A DNA stretch of 64,000 nt, taken from assembly GCF_009601055.1 (NCBI RefSeq), contig NZ_WITI01000005.1, positions 62,001 to 126,000 of the forward strand, written 5' to 3'. The notes beneath the pieces are model-generated. The model was not told the origin of the DNA. It made no database searches and saw only the letters and a list, made by a program, of their open reading frames with translations. The translations under genes were made by a program, and so were the position numbers. This DNA is from Lactococcus sp. dk101 (GTDB taxonomy: Bacteria; Bacillota; Bacilli; Lactobacillales; Streptococcaceae). Positions 23,545 through 33,475 of this stretch are shown piece by piece; positions within the stretch are counted from its first letter, which is position 1; every line of letters begins with the position of its first letter.

Positions 23545-24874
23545 TATTTTTCAACCTTTCAAATTTTTTAATCATGCGCCGTGTGGCAGGAATTAGAACG
23601 GCGGTGCTTCCTATCCAAGCGACACTTTCTGAGATAAAAACAATCCAGACATTTTGGAGCATGACTCCGATAATAGCGAAAATCGTGCGAAAAACAAGTT
23701 CCATCGTTCCAGCAAGCGTTGGTGCCTTGATGTCGCCGAGTCCTTGCAGCATATATCGCGTCACAAATAAGACGCCCAAAAGCCAGTACAAACTGCCTGT
23801 TGAGATGTAATATTGCATGGCCACATGATAGATTTCAGGATTACTTTGTGCGTTGAGGAAAAGGCCCGTGAAAGCGCGATTAAAAATGAGCAATACACTC
23901 GTAAAAATCACACTATAGCCAATCGCAAGGGCAAGTGCTTGTTTCATTCCTTTTTCAATTCTTGAATAAGCGCCTGCGCCGAGATTTTGTGCCGCAAAAG
24001 TAGCCATCGCAATCCCCAAACTCGATGTAACCATGCCTGCAAAGCCATCGTATTTTTGTCCAATCGTCTGCGCAATAATTACGACAGTTCCCATTTTATT
24101 TAGGGCTACTTGTTGAATGATGGAGCCAAGCGAAATTACACTGGCTTGCAGGCCCATAGGCAAGCCAATCCGAAGATGTGCTTTGATGTCCGTCCTCGAA
24201 AAATGAACCAAATGAAAACTCAAAATCTTTGCTTTAAATACGATATAAACAACTAAAAAGACAACAGAAACAAGCTGAGCAGCCACCGTTGCAAGTCCTG
24301 CACCTAAGACACCCAGATGAAAATGCATGACCAAAAGTGCCGAAAAAGCTGCATTAAACACATTGGCAATGATTAAAGCTACAAAAGAAATCCGAGAATT
24401 TCCCAATGCCCGAATACTAGCAGAAAGATAATTGTAAAGATTAGTAAAAATCATTCCAGCAAAAATCGTACTCAAAAAAGTCCGACTCAAATCAAAAATA
24501 GACGATGGTGTTTGCATCAATAGCAATAAAGGATTGATAAAAATTAAACCCAAACTGGTCAGCACAATGGAAATACCAACTGAAAAACAAAGCCCAATAG
24601 TAAATGACCTTTGAACATTTTCCTTGTCTTTAGCACCAAAATAACGGGAAATAAGCAACGACATTCCCGTTGTGACACCTTGTCCTGAGCTAATGATTAA
24701 ACTAGAAATAGAACCCGTCGCGCCGATTGCACCGACAGCTACTGCTCCAATGGTCTTGCCAACAATCAAAGCGTCAACCGTTGTGTAAAACATTTGAAAA
24801 AAATTCCCTAAAAGTAAGGGAATGACAAACAGCAATATGCCTTTTAAAATCGAGCCTTTTGTTAAATCTTTCAT
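23537..24874 (-). CDS. MATE family efflux protein
   Basis: 445 residues from ATG 24874 (MKDLTKGSILKG), twelve predicted membrane segments. MATE family features include FFQMFYTTVDALIVGKTIGAV in the first helix pair and GASYSR-like symmetry in the second half. It exports drugs or other cations or organics using an ion gradient. Its composition matches the housekeeping genes, so the AT-rich island begins after it. The ribosome-binding site is weak (AAGAAAG). Confidence 0.92.
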   Translation of the reverse strand: MKDLTKGSILKGILLFVIPLLLGNFFQMFYTTVDALIVGKTIGAVAVGAIGATGSISSLIISSGQGVTTGMSLLISRYFGAKDKENVQRSFTIGLCFSVGISIVLTSLGLIFINPLLLLMQTPSSIFDLSRTFLSTIFAGMIFTNLYNYLSASIRALGNSRISFVALIIANVFNAAFSALLVMHFHLGVLGAGLATVAAQLVSVVFLVVYIVFKAKILSFHLVHFSRTDIKAHLRIGLPMGLQASVISLGSIIQQVALNKMGTVVIIAQTIGQKYDGFAGMVTSSLGIAMATFAAQNLGAGAYSRIEKGMKQALALAIGYSVIFTSVLLIFNRAFTGLFLNAQSNPEIYHVAMQYYISTGSLYWLLGVLFVTRYMLQGLGDIKAPTLAGTMELVFRTIFAIIGVMLQNVWIVFISESVAWIGSTAVLIPATRRMIKKFERLKNNE

Positions 24875-24956
24875 GAACTGACTTTCTTGTATTTTATTGA
24901 TTTGATTATAGCATTTAAGATGTAAAAAAACCGCCAAAAGAGCGATTTTTTCTGAT

Positions 24957-25454
24957 TTATTTTAACTTTTTTTGCAGACGTTCAACAAATTCATAAGTTG
25001 CAGGACAATAAACTTCATTTTGAATGGTTAGATGATTGATTTGATAGATTTTTTTACGATCCGTATGTGGAAAATCACGACAGGCTTTCGGCCGAACTTC
25101 ATAAATGGTGCATAAGTCGTCAAAGCCCAAAAATGGACAAGGCATACTTTGGAAAACCTTGTCGCCGTCCTCATCGACGCGTAAATATTTCGCCTCAAAA
25201 TCAGAAACTTTCATGTGTAAATATTTGGCTATCCGCTCAATATCTGCTTCCTTAAAATCTGGCCCCAGCGTTTTGCAACAATTGGCGCATTTGGTACAAT
25301 CAATCTCACGAAAAACTTCATTGTGGATTTCTTGTGTTATTTTATCCAAATTCTTAGGTGCTTTTTTCTTCAATGTCCCTAAAAACTTACTGTGTTCTTT
25401 TTGTTTTTGGAGCGCAAGATCTCGATAATGCTCCACATCTATCGTGTATTTCAT
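24957..25454 (-). CDS. YkgJ family cysteine cluster protein
   Basis: 165 residues. Cys-rich motifs CTKCANCCKTLGPDF (about 53-67), CPFLGFDDLCTIYEVRPKAC and a late Cys (EVYCPATY) form the Fe/Zn-binding cluster typical of UPF0153/YkgJ proteins. The role is not established; related proteins resemble the Fe-S or Zn part of modification enzymes. It lies between a large Fe-S activase gene and the MATE pump on the same strand. Confidence 0.85.
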   Translation of the reverse strand: MKYTIDVEHYRDLALQKQKEHSKFLGTLKKKAPKNLDKITQEIHNEVFREIDCTKCANCCKTLGPDFKEADIERIAKYLHMKVSDFEAKYLRVDEDGDKVFQSMPCPFLGFDDLCTIYEVRPKACRDFPHTDRKKIYQINHLTIQNEVYCPATYEFVERLQKKLK

Positions 25455-25508
25455 GGTAATTTTATTTTATCAAAAAAGTCGCCTATTAGCGACTTTAATT
25501 ATCATTTT

Positions 25509-28500
25509 TTAGTGGGCACCCATGGACATGATTTCAATTTTCGGATTTTCCTTATCCATGCGCTTTTTTGCCGTTGCCATCATCAGACGGATACGGTTGA
25601 GTTGATTGACCGCAGAAACGCCTGGATCATAGTCAATCGGGCTAATATTAGCGCCTGGATATTGACGACGCAACTCTTTCATCATTCCCTTGCCAACGAT
25701 ATGATTGGGCAGACAGCCAAAAGGTTGGAGACAAACGATGTTCATGACGTCTTTTTGAAGAAGTTCAATCATTTCGCCTGTAAGGAACCAGCCCTCACCC
25801 GTATGATTACCAACTGAAATCACTTCTTCAGTATTTGCTGCAATGTCATAAATACTTTCTATTCCGTCAAAACGTTTCGAAGCCTGAAGTTGCTTGTTCA
25901 TTGGCTTTTCCATCATATTGATAATCCCGATAAATGTCTTAGCAATCAGTTTGTTTTTCTTGGCAAATCCGATTTCGTCTGTGCGCCAAATTTGATTGTA
26001 CAAGGAATAATTCATGAAGCCAATCAAATCAAGCACAACAGCTTCGCCACCTTCTTCTTCAATAATACTGACAATATCATTATTTGCCGTTTTACTGTAT
26101 TTGACTAGGATTTCCCCAACAACCCCCACACGTGGTTTCGAACCATCGTTGGTCAGGCTAATTTCATCAAAATCACGAATGATTTCTTTCATGTTTTTGT
26201 TGAATTCGAAGATACTTGCTGATTTGACATTGTGCTGCGCTTTCTTAAGCCACTGGCCATGGAGCGCGTCAACAGCCCCCGCAACCGATTCATAAGGACG
26301 CGTCCGATAAACCACACGTTCAAACAAATCGCCATAGAGTACCGCAATCATAAACCGTGTCAGCAATGGCACTGTAAATTTAAATCCTTTTTCAGTTCCC
26401 TGATTGCCCATCGACAGACTGACAACAGGAACTTGAGGGAAGCCAGCGTCAATCAATGCTTTTCTAAGCAGTGGAATATAGTTTGTCGCACGACAACCGC
26501 CACCTGTCTGAGTCATCATAACAGAAGTGTTATTGACGTCATACTGACCAGATTGGAGTGCTTCAATCAGCTGTCCAATCGTAATAATGGCCGGGTAGCA
26601 GCTGTCATTGTTGACAAAGCGTAAACCATTGTTGACAGCTCCTGTCGTTTCAGGCAAGCTTACCACATGGTAGCCGGATGCTTCAAAAGCACCATCGAGC
26701 AATCCTTCTTGATGAATTGGGCTGAGCATTGGCATCAAAAGTGTGTGCGTTTTTGCCATTTCTTTGGTAAATTGTGGCGTTTGAGCTGTCACGATTTCTG
26801 TCAGCTCTGACGGTTCGATATGATGTTTGGTTCGCTCTGCGACTGCTGCCTTGAGACTTCTCAAGCGGATACGTACCGCACCCATATTGGAACCCTCATC
26901 AATTTTTAGGACCGTATAGAGCTTGTTATGGGCACGCATGATTTCTTCAACTTGGTCAGTGGTGACAGCGTCAAGCCCACAGCCGAAACTGTTGAGCTGA
27001 ACCAGTTCCAAATTCTTATTTTTACAAACAAATTGAGCAGCAGCGTACAGGCGTGAATGATAGACCCATTGATTGACCACACGCAAACCTGCTACATCTT
27101 CAAGATGTGAAATACTATCTTCCGTCAGAACGTGAAAACCTTCTTGCGTGATAATATCCGCAATGCCATGATTGATTTCAGGATCAAGATGATAGGGACG
27201 ACCAGCCAAAACAATCGCTTTTTCTTGGTTTAAATTGATTTTTAAAAGCAAATCTTCTGCCTGTTTGCGTAAGTCTTGCTTAAAAGCTTCCATCTCTTCA
27301 AATCCGTGATTGACAGCAGCTTGTACTTGCTCCAATGACAAATCAAATCCCGCTTTTGTCAGTGCTGACAGAACATTTTGCGCAACTCCAATCGGATCTG
27401 CAAGATTGATAAAGGGATGAATATAAGCCACTTGGCCATTTCTAATTTCATCAATATTATTTTTGATGACTTCTGGATAGGACTGAACTATCGGACAGTT
27501 GTAATTATTCTGTGCTGCTTTTTGTTCCTTTTGTTCAAATAAAACCGAAGGATAAAAGAGCGTTGGAATTCCCGAATTGATCAAACTCATAATATGCCCG
27601 TGTGCCATTTTTGCTGGATAACAAACGGTATCAGATGGAATTGTCTCAATCCCTTGTTCAAATAATTCTTTATCCGACTTGGGAGACAAAACTACCCGAA
27701 AACCAAGATCTGTCAGCATGGTGTGCCACAGTGGATAGTTTTCGTACATGTTGAGCACACGAGGAATGCCGATCTCGCCAAGCGTCTGCTTTTTCTTCGT
27801 CAAACTGCGATATTTGAACAATTTTTTATATTTGTAATCAACTAAATTAACTTTTTTATCTTTGCGATCAATTTTGATTTGCGTTGCTTTTTCGGCACCG
27901 CGTTCACAACGATTTCCTGTGACAAATTTTGAGCCATCATTAAAGACCGTCAATGTCATCTTACAGTTATTTTCGCAAAGCCCACAAACCATAAATTCTT
28001 TATGTGTATTGAATGCTGTCAGCTCTGACAGGGTCAAAAGATTGGATTGCTTGCCGATTTCTTCCTTATCAAGTGAAATCAAAGCACAGCCGTAAGCACC
28101 CATCAATCCAGCAATGGATGGACGGACAACTTCACGCTCCGAAATTTTTTCAAATGCCCGTAGCACGGCTTCATTATAAAATGTGCCACCTTGAACAACG
28201 ATTTTTTCGCCCAATTCTTCAGGCCTTTTCACTTTGATGACCTTGTATAGCGCATTTTTGATAACACTATACGACAAACCAGCCGAAATATCTCCGACAG
28301 TTGCCCCTTCTTTTTGAACTTGTTTTACTTTGGAATTCATGAAAACAGTACAACGAGAACCAAGATTGACAGGATGTTCAGCGAGTAATGCTTTTTGAGC
28401 AAAATCACGCACATCATGCTTCAAGGAATTGGCAAAAGTCTCGATAAATGAGCCACAGCCTGAACTACACGCTTCATTGAGTTGAATGCTAGACAGGGCA

Positions 28501-29801
28501 CCATCACGAATACGCATGGCTTTCATGTCTTGACCACCAATATCAAGGATAAAATCAACACCAGGATTAAAATAATCCGCAGCTTTATAATGCGCCATGG
28601 TTTCCACTTCACCGTAATCAACGTGTAAACCTGACTTTATCAAATGCTCTCCATAGCCCGTCACCGTTGACTTTGCGATGTAAACTTCAGCTGGCAACTT
28701 ACTGTAAACGTCTTTTAAAATCTCAATAACAGACTCCAACGGTTCTCCATTGTTTGAACCATAATGGTCATATAAAATATTGCCTGCTTCATCAATCAAA
28801 ACCAGTTTTGTCGTTGTTGAACCAGCATCAATTCCAAGAAAAACAGCTCCTGAATGTTCGGACAGAGGCTTATAATTTGCGGTTGCTTTTGCGTGTCGCG
28901 TACGGAATTCATCAAGTTCATCTTGATTTTCAAACAGTTTGTCCATCGTATCTTGAGGAATTAAACTGTCACTATCATCATTTTCAAGGCTATGAATTAA
29001 TTCATTTGCCGTTTTTTCAGTCGTTTCATCAGCTAAAGCAGCTCCCATAGCGACAAAAAGTTGCGGATTTTCTGGGAAAATCACATTTTCTTCAGCTAAA
29101 TCAAGCGTCTCAATAAATCGTTTGCGAAGTTCCGACATGAAAAACAATGGGCCACCTAAAAATGCCACATTTCCTTTGATTTTACGTCCTGAAGCGAGTC
29201 CTGCAATGGTCTGATTGACCACTGCCTGAAAAATAGAGGCCGCAATATCTTCACGCCGAACGCCTTCATTTAAGAGTGGCTGCACATCTGTTTTCGCAAA
29301 CACGCCACAACGTGAAGCTATGGGGTAAATTTTTTCATAGTGCTTAGCAAGCTCGTTGACACCATTGGCATCAACCTTTAAAAGAGCTGCCATTTGGTCA
29401 ATAAACGCTCCAGTCCCACCGGCACAAGTCCCGTTCATACGAAGTTCTTGCATGCCGTTATCAAAGAAGGTCATCTTGGCATCTTCACCACCAAGTTCAA
29501 TCATAACATCTGTTTGTGGAATAAATTTTTCAATCGTAATTGAGCTTGCAATCACTTCTTGAACAAATGGGACATCAATCACCTCAGCCAGCCCCATACC
29601 ACCTGAACCTGTAATGGCAAGTGACAAATTTAAATCGCCCATTTCAGCTACAAAGTCGTTCAGAACTTTAATCGTCGCTTGTTTGACATCAGAAAAATGG
29701 CGTTCATACCGCGAAAAAATGAGTTGATAGTGTGCATCAAAAACAACGAGTTTGACCGTTGTTGACCCGACATCAATTCCTGCTTTATAGATTTGTTTCA
29801 T
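25509..29801 (-). CDS. Fused 2-hydroxyacyl-CoA dehydratase activase-related protein
   Basis: 1430 residues. Two BadF/BcrA/HgdC-type ATPase domains stand in tandem (about 5-260, GIDVGSTTVKLVVFD; and 320-580, GIDAGSTTTKLVLID), each with a CAGGTGAFIDQ or CSSGCGSFIETF cluster loop. They are followed by a Cys pair region CGLCENNCKMT, a DUF2229-like domain and a C-terminal dehydratase-subunit-like domain with AGRPYHLDPEINH, TQTGGGCRATNY and LQPFGCLPNHI. The activase class drives electron transfer by ATP hydrolysis. Such giant fusions occur in Firmicutes, but their reaction is unknown. Two palindrome copies lie inside (27357, 28016), plus one at 26798. Confidence 0.85.
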   Translation of the reverse strand: MKQIYKAGIDVGSTTVKLVVFDAHYQLIFSRYERHFSDVKQATIKVLNDFVAEMGDLNLSLAITGSGGMGLAEVIDVPFVQEVIASSITIEKFIPQTDVMIELGGEDAKMTFFDNGMQELRMNGTCAGGTGAFIDQMAALLKVDANGVNELAKHYEKIYPIASRCGVFAKTDVQPLLNEGVRREDIAASIFQAVVNQTIAGLASGRKIKGNVAFLGGPLFFMSELRKRFIETLDLAEENVIFPENPQLFVAMGAALADETTEKTANELIHSLENDDSDSLIPQDTMDKLFENQDELDEFRTRHAKATANYKPLSEHSGAVFLGIDAGSTTTKLVLIDEAGNILYDHYGSNNGEPLESVIEILKDVYSKLPAEVYIAKSTVTGYGEHLIKSGLHVDYGEVETMAHYKAADYFNPGVDFILDIGGQDMKAMRIRDGALSSIQLNEACSSGCGSFIETFANSLKHDVRDFAQKALLAEHPVNLGSRCTVFMNSKVKQVQKEGATVGDISAGLSYSVIKNALYKVIKVKRPEELGEKIVVQGGTFYNEAVLRAFEKISEREVVRPSIAGLMGAYGCALISLDKEEIGKQSNLLTLSELTAFNTHKEFMVCGLCENNCKMTLTVFNDGSKFVTGNRCERGAEKATQIKIDRKDKKVNLVDYKYKKLFKYRSLTKKKQTLGEIGIPRVLNMYENYPLWHTMLTDLGFRVVLSPKSDKELFEQGIETIPSDTVCYPAKMAHGHIMSLINSGIPTLFYPSVLFEQKEQKAAQNNYNCPIVQSYPEVIKNNIDEIRNGQVAYIHPFINLADPIGVAQNVLSALTKAGFDLSLEQVQAAVNHGFEEMEAFKQDLRKQAEDLLLKINLNQEKAIVLAGRPYHLDPEINHGIADIITQEGFHVLTEDSISHLEDVAGLRVVNQWVYHSRLYAAAQFVCKNKNLELVQLNSFGCGLDAVTTDQVEEIMRAHNKLYTVLKIDEGSNMGAVRIRLRSLKAAVAERTKHHIEPSELTEIVTAQTPQFTKEMAKTHTLLMPMLSPIHQEGLLDGAFEASGYHVVSLPETTGAVNNGLRFVNNDSCYPAIITIGQLIEALQSGQYDVNNTSVMMTQTGGGCRATNYIPLLRKALIDAGFPQVPVVSLSMGNQGTEKGFKFTVPLLTRFMIAVLYGDLFERVVYRTRPYESVAGAVDALHGQWLKKAQHNVKSASIFEFNKNMKEIIRDFDEISLTNDGSKPRVGVVGEILVKYSKTANNDIVSIIEEEGGEAVVLDLIGFMNYSLYNQIWRTDEIGFAKKNKLIAKTFIGIINMMEKPMNKQLQASKRFDGIESIYDIAANTEEVISVGNHTGEGWFLTGEMIELLQKDVMNIVCLQPFGCLPNHIVGKGMMKELRRQYPGANISPIDYDPGVSAVNQLNRIRLMMATAKKRMDKENPKIEIMSMGAH

Positions 29802-30092
29802 GTGCGTCTCCTAGTTATGTGAGAAAAACATCATATTTTAGACATTCTGTTGCATATCTTATTCACTGTCTATTTTATCATGACAGATTTTTATTTCAAC
29901 CAGCAAAAAGGCTGATTTTGTCCAGTTAGACAACATTTGGCAACAGCTTGTCGCTTTTGGAAAAGTTGTTTGACATTGATGGAAAATAGATTTTACAGCA
30001 CTCTTTTGTGAAATAATTATCAATAAAGTTTATAATTAAGACAACAAATAGATTTAAAACGTTAGTTAAAAGACAGAGTATGGAGATAAATG
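29802..30092. promoter_or_regulatory. Divergent intergenic region, activase / TetR gene
   Basis: About 290 bases with no gene visible. TATAAT at about 30029-30034 with TTGTGA 19 bases upstream may serve the TetR gene. No clear promoter stands out for the activase gene, whose ribosome-binding site is AGGAG. Confidence 0.35.
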
Positions 30093-30707
30093 ATGGCTAA
30101 AGTTGAAGATTTAAGAGTAAAACGAACGCGAAAATTGATTACCATGGCTTTTTTCAACCTGTTGCGCACCAAAAAGTTTGAAAAAATATCCATTCAAGAA
30201 ATTGCAGACAACGCCATGATTAACCGAGCGACCTTTTACGCTCATTATGCGGATAAACAAGACTTATACGATAGTTTGATTGAGTCATTTTTCCTTGATT
30301 TTTCAAACATTTTGGACGAAAGCAGCCTTGTTGATGGCCATGATGTTCATGTGCTTGAGATTGAAGGTATTCTGTCACGCTTTTACGAATTCGTCCGTAT
30401 TAATCCTGAAGTGGCTCAGATTGTGATTGATAAGTCTCAAGATCAGGTTATTCTTCAACGCTTTTTGCAAATTCTAACTGCAAGATATGCCGAACTTTTT
30501 GAAAAACTTGAAGTACGGGAGCAAGATGTCCTTATCCCAAACAATTTTGTCATTAACTATATCACTGCGCTCCTCGTTGGCACTTTAAAATGGTGGGGCA
30601 CCGACTCACAAGACATGAAGCCTGACGATTTTGCCCATCTAATGATAAAACTCATCTCAAACGGACATTTGACCGTACTGGGAGTAAATATCAATAGAGA
30701 AAAATAA
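30093..30707 (+). CDS. TetR family regulator
   Basis: 204 residues from ATG 30093; the preceding ATG at 30090 is too close to GGAG. N-terminal helix-turn-helix FEKISIQEIADNAMINRATFYAHYADKQDLY (two adjacent fragments of the domain, residues about 30-60), with a C-terminal helical ligand domain. It resembles the TetR group with a TetR_C_7-like end. It is divergent from the activase gene. Target and ligand unknown. Confidence 0.88.
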   Translation: MAKVEDLRVKRTRKLITMAFFNLLRTKKFEKISIQEIADNAMINRATFYAHYADKQDLYDSLIESFFLDFSNILDESSLVDGHDVHVLEIEGILSRFYEFVRINPEVAQIVIDKSQDQVILQRFLQILTARYAELFEKLEVREQDVLIPNNFVINYITALLVGTLKWWGTDSQDMKPDDFAHLMIKLISNGHLTVLGVNINREK

Positions 30708-30755
30708 AGCACTGTCAGCTGACAATGCTTTTTATTTTTCTGTCAGTACTGACAG
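30708..30755. terminator. Convergent terminators with two palindromes
   Basis: AAAGCACTGTCAGCTGACA followed by ATGCTTTTTATTTTT terminates the plus-strand TetR gene. The 16-bp palindrome CTGTCAGTACTGACAG (30740-30755) directly precedes the stop of the minus-strand ABC permease. Confidence 0.75.
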
Positions 30756-30756
30756 T

Positions 30757-31932
30757 TTAAGTGCGGCGGAGCGATTTGAGTGCAACAACATTAAGACCAT
30801 ATAAAATGACTGCGATAAGCACTAAAATCAGCAAATCAAACCAAATCATTGAAAAACCAAGTCCCTGTTTGACAACTTTTGTCAATGCATCAATTCCGTA
30901 ATACAGTGGCATGATATGTGCAATCCATTGGAGTGGTTGTTCCATTGTGTCAACATTGATTAGTCCACTAAACAAAACTTGTGGCACAAGTGCAATCGGA
31001 ATAAACTGAATGAATTGAAATTCATTTTTGGAAACAGCAGATAAAAGTAAGCTAAACATTAAGGCAATAATTGCCAAAACCAAATTGATGACGATAACCC
31101 AAACAAAGTTCCCCACAACTTCCATGCCCAAAACGTAACGGACAAAGAACAAGACCAATAAAGTCTGCAAAATCGCTAAAATCCCATAAGCAACCGTGTA
31201 ACCCAAGACTATTTCTTGGCGTTTGACTGGCGAAATCAACTGCCGAGTCAATGTCCCTGAACTTCGTTCGCCCACCAAACTAATGCCCGAAATTAAAAAG
31301 ACAAAGAAGAAAACAAAGACGACGACGAGGACTGGAGCCAAGCTATTAAATGGGTTCAATTTTGAATTGCCATAAAGATAATGACTTTCGATTGTTGGAC
31401 TCGATAAAGTGGGCAGTTTAGGTGTTTCAGATTGATTAAGGTCAATGGCAACACCTGCTTCTGCTGCTGATTTGACGACAGATTGGACTGTCTTTTCTGA
31501 CGAAGTCAAAATCGATTCAATCGTTGCTTGCACGCTGGCTTGCGATTTTTGACCTTCAACTTTTTGCACCGTTTGTGCTAACAAACCGCTAACAACTTGC
31601 GTTTTCGAATTATCCGTGTTGGCATAAGTAACGCTAATTTTTTTGTCAGTAATGACAATGGCAGCAGCCAAATTTTTATCATTGATGGTCTGACGATTGG
31701 CGTCTGAAACACTGATTACATCTAGCTTGTCTGATTTTTTGAGCTGATCAACTAGGGCAGTACTGTTGCTTTGATTATCTACACCAACACGATAAGTCAG
31801 ATTACTAGGGATTTGCAAGAGAAAATACAACAAAGTCAAAATCAAAAGTGGAGCAATAAACATCAAAGCTAAACTCCGCTTATCTCCCTTGCGTTGCAAC
31901 AAAATTCGTTTAATAAGGGCACGCGTTCTCAT
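30757..31932 (-). CDS. ABC-2 type transporter permease
   Basis: 391 residues with one N-terminal membrane helix, a large extracellular domain (about 45-200) and five C-terminal helices, with LVGERSSGTLTRQLISPVKR before the membrane block. This is the YhgE/DrrB-like ABC-2 exporter arrangement. It overlaps the ATPase gene by 4 bases. It likely exports a drug or lipid-like compound under control of the adjacent TetR protein. Confidence 0.9.
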   Translation of the reverse strand: MRTRALIKRILLQRKGDKRSLALMFIAPLLILTLLYFLLQIPSNLTYRVGVDNQSNSTALVDQLKKSDKLDVISVSDANRQTINDKNLAAAIVITDKKISVTYANTDNSKTQVVSGLLAQTVQKVEGQKSQASVQATIESILTSSEKTVQSVVKSAAEAGVAIDLNQSETPKLPTLSSPTIESHYLYGNSKLNPFNSLAPVLVVVFVFFFVFLISGISLVGERSSGTLTRQLISPVKRQEIVLGYTVAYGILAILQTLLVLFFVRYVLGMEVVGNFVWVIVINLVLAIIALMFSLLLSAVSKNEFQFIQFIPIALVPQVLFSGLINVDTMEQPLQWIAHIMPLYYGIDALTKVVKQGLGFSMIWFDLLILVLIAVILYGLNVVALKSLRRT

Positions 31933-32666
31933 TTTTCTGCCTCCTTGTGTAAGCTCTGACCAGCCTTGATGAAGGCTTCTTCAATCGAATTGACCCCATA
32001 AGCTGCTTTCAAGTCTGCTGGACTTCCTTGAGCCACAAAATGACCTTCTCGTAACATCAAAACACGATCACAACGCTCTGCTTCGTCCATAACGTGTGTC
32101 GTTACCAAAATTGACTTCCCTTTTGTCGCCAAATTTCTAAGTTCTTGCCAGATTTCTTGCCTTAACTCTGGATCAATCCCAACAGTCGGCTCATCTAATA
32201 TGATCAATGGCGCATCAGTTTGGAGGGCAATCGCCAATGACAAGCGCCGTTTCATACCACCAGAATATAAACTTGCAGCTTGATCCAAATCATCTGTCAA
32301 ATTGACCATTTTAGCAACAGAAACACTCACTTCAGCGCATTCTTTTTTGGAAAGACCTTGTAAGCTCCCAAAAAACTCCAAATTCTGTCGTCCGGTTAAT
32401 TCACCAAAAAGTGCATCTGATTGACCCATAAAGCCAATTTTTTCCATCACTTTTCGATTGGGCATGGTTTTTTCAAAAACCTCCACTTTGCCCCCACTAA
32501 CTTTCAACATTCCCAAAATCGCATTGATTAAGGTTGATTTGCCAGCTCCCGATGGCCCGATTAAGCCAACGATTTCGCCCATTTTTAACTCAAGTGACAG
32601 TTGATCTAAGATTTCTTTCCCATCAAATTTTACTGTCAACTCTTTCACAACAACTGCAGTATCCAT
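31929..32666 (-). CDS. ABC transporter ATP-binding protein
   Basis: 245 residues. Walker A GPSGAGKSTLIN (residue 37 on), signature LYSGGMKRRLSLA, Walker B LIILDEPTVGID, H-loop TTHVMDEAE. It is the partner of the overlapping ABC-2 permease. The ribosome-binding site is GAGGTG. Its promoter overlaps a TetR operator. Confidence 0.95.
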   Translation of the reverse strand: MDTAVVVKELTVKFDGKEILDQLSLELKMGEIVGLIGPSGAGKSTLINAILGMLKVSGGKVEVFEKTMPNRKVMEKIGFMGQSDALFGELTGRQNLEFFGSLQGLSKKECAEVSVSVAKMVNLTDDLDQAASLYSGGMKRRLSLAIALQTDAPLIILDEPTVGIDPELRQEIWQELRNLATKGKSILVTTHVMDEAERCDRVLMLREGHFVAQGSPADLKAAYGVNSIEEAFIKAGQSLHKEAEK

Positions 32667-32697
32667 ATGAATTCACCTCATTGCTTATTTTCAAGTA

Positions 32698-32756
32698 GTG
32701 AGTGAACACTCACTCACTTCAAAAAACATTATATGCTTTTATTTAAAACTTGTCAA
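32698..32756 (-). promoter_or_regulatory. Consensus promoter and TetR operator of the ABC operon
   Basis: On the minus strand TTGACA, 17 bases, TATAAT (32756-32728), a perfect sigma-A match. The operator GTGAGTG-AA-CACTCAC (32698-32713) lies just downstream of the -10. Confidence 0.85.
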
Positions 32757-32768
32757 AAAAAACATGTT

Positions 32769-33416
32769 TTATTTCTGTGGACGAAAAGCTAGCAGTAATA
32801 ACTGGCTACTCTCTTCGATTTCTTTTTCAACATCTCCTGCAAAACCAAACAACAACTTCCCAAAATAACTAATAAGAGTGCCGAACACCAACTGAACAAC
32901 ATTGTCATAAGATATTTTATTCATTTCTTGATTTGTTTGATACTGGCTTAAAACTGGAGACAGCAAATGTTCAAACTGTTGCGCAAAAAATGCTTGAACT
33001 TCTCCTCTGAAGTCTTCATTAGTTAAGATTTGGCTCAATAAAAGCTGAATGGCCGGAAAATTATCCTGAATAAAATAAAAACGGTCTCTCACAACTGCCT
33101 GAACAAATTCGTCTAAGCTTGGATACTTTTTATTTAAGGTTTCATCAGCCAACTCATTTACGACTGTTTGCAGAGTGCCTTGAAAAAGAGGCGCTAACAC
33201 CGCTCTCAACAATTCTTTCTTATTTTTAAATTGCTTATAAACAGAGCCAGAAGCAACGCCTGCTTCTCTGGCGATTTGGCTTGTCGATGTGGCCTCAAAG
33301 CCTTGCGATGAAAATAATTTTAGCGCTGCTTTAAGGACTGATTTTTGTAGCTCTGTCAAATGCTCCTGTTCACTCAAGGTTTTTTCATACAATGTCACTA
33401 AATTTTGCTCTGTCAT
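32769..33416 (-). CDS. TetR family repressor of the ABC exporter
   Basis: 215 residues. The helix-turn-helix FEATSTSQIAREAGVASGSVYKQFKNKKEL is at about residues 38-66 (quoted in part: TSQIAREAGVASGSVYKQF). It is preceded and followed by near-identical operators, one in its own promoter and one in that of the exporter operon, so it likely represses both. Ligand probably the exported compound. Confidence 0.9.
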   Translation of the reverse strand: MTEQNLVTLYEKTLSEQEHLTELQKSVLKAALKLFSSQGFEATSTSQIAREAGVASGSVYKQFKNKKELLRAVLAPLFQGTLQTVVNELADETLNKKYPSLDEFVQAVVRDRFYFIQDNFPAIQLLLSQILTNEDFRGEVQAFFAQQFEHLLSPVLSQYQTNQEMNKISYDNVVQLVFGTLISYFGKLLFGFAGDVEKEIEESSQLLLLAFRPQK

Positions 33417-33445
33417 TTTTTCTCCTTATGATGCCATATAAAAAA

Positions 33446-33475
33446 GTGAGTGCTTACTCACTCACTATTATATCA
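33446..33475 (-). promoter_or_regulatory. tetR promoter and second operator
   Basis: Extended -10 TGATATAAT on the minus strand (33475-33467) with operator GTGAGTGCTTACTCACTCAC (33446-33465) directly downstream; 17 of 20 bases match the other operator. The -35 region would lie inside the rsuA 3' end. Confidence 0.75.
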
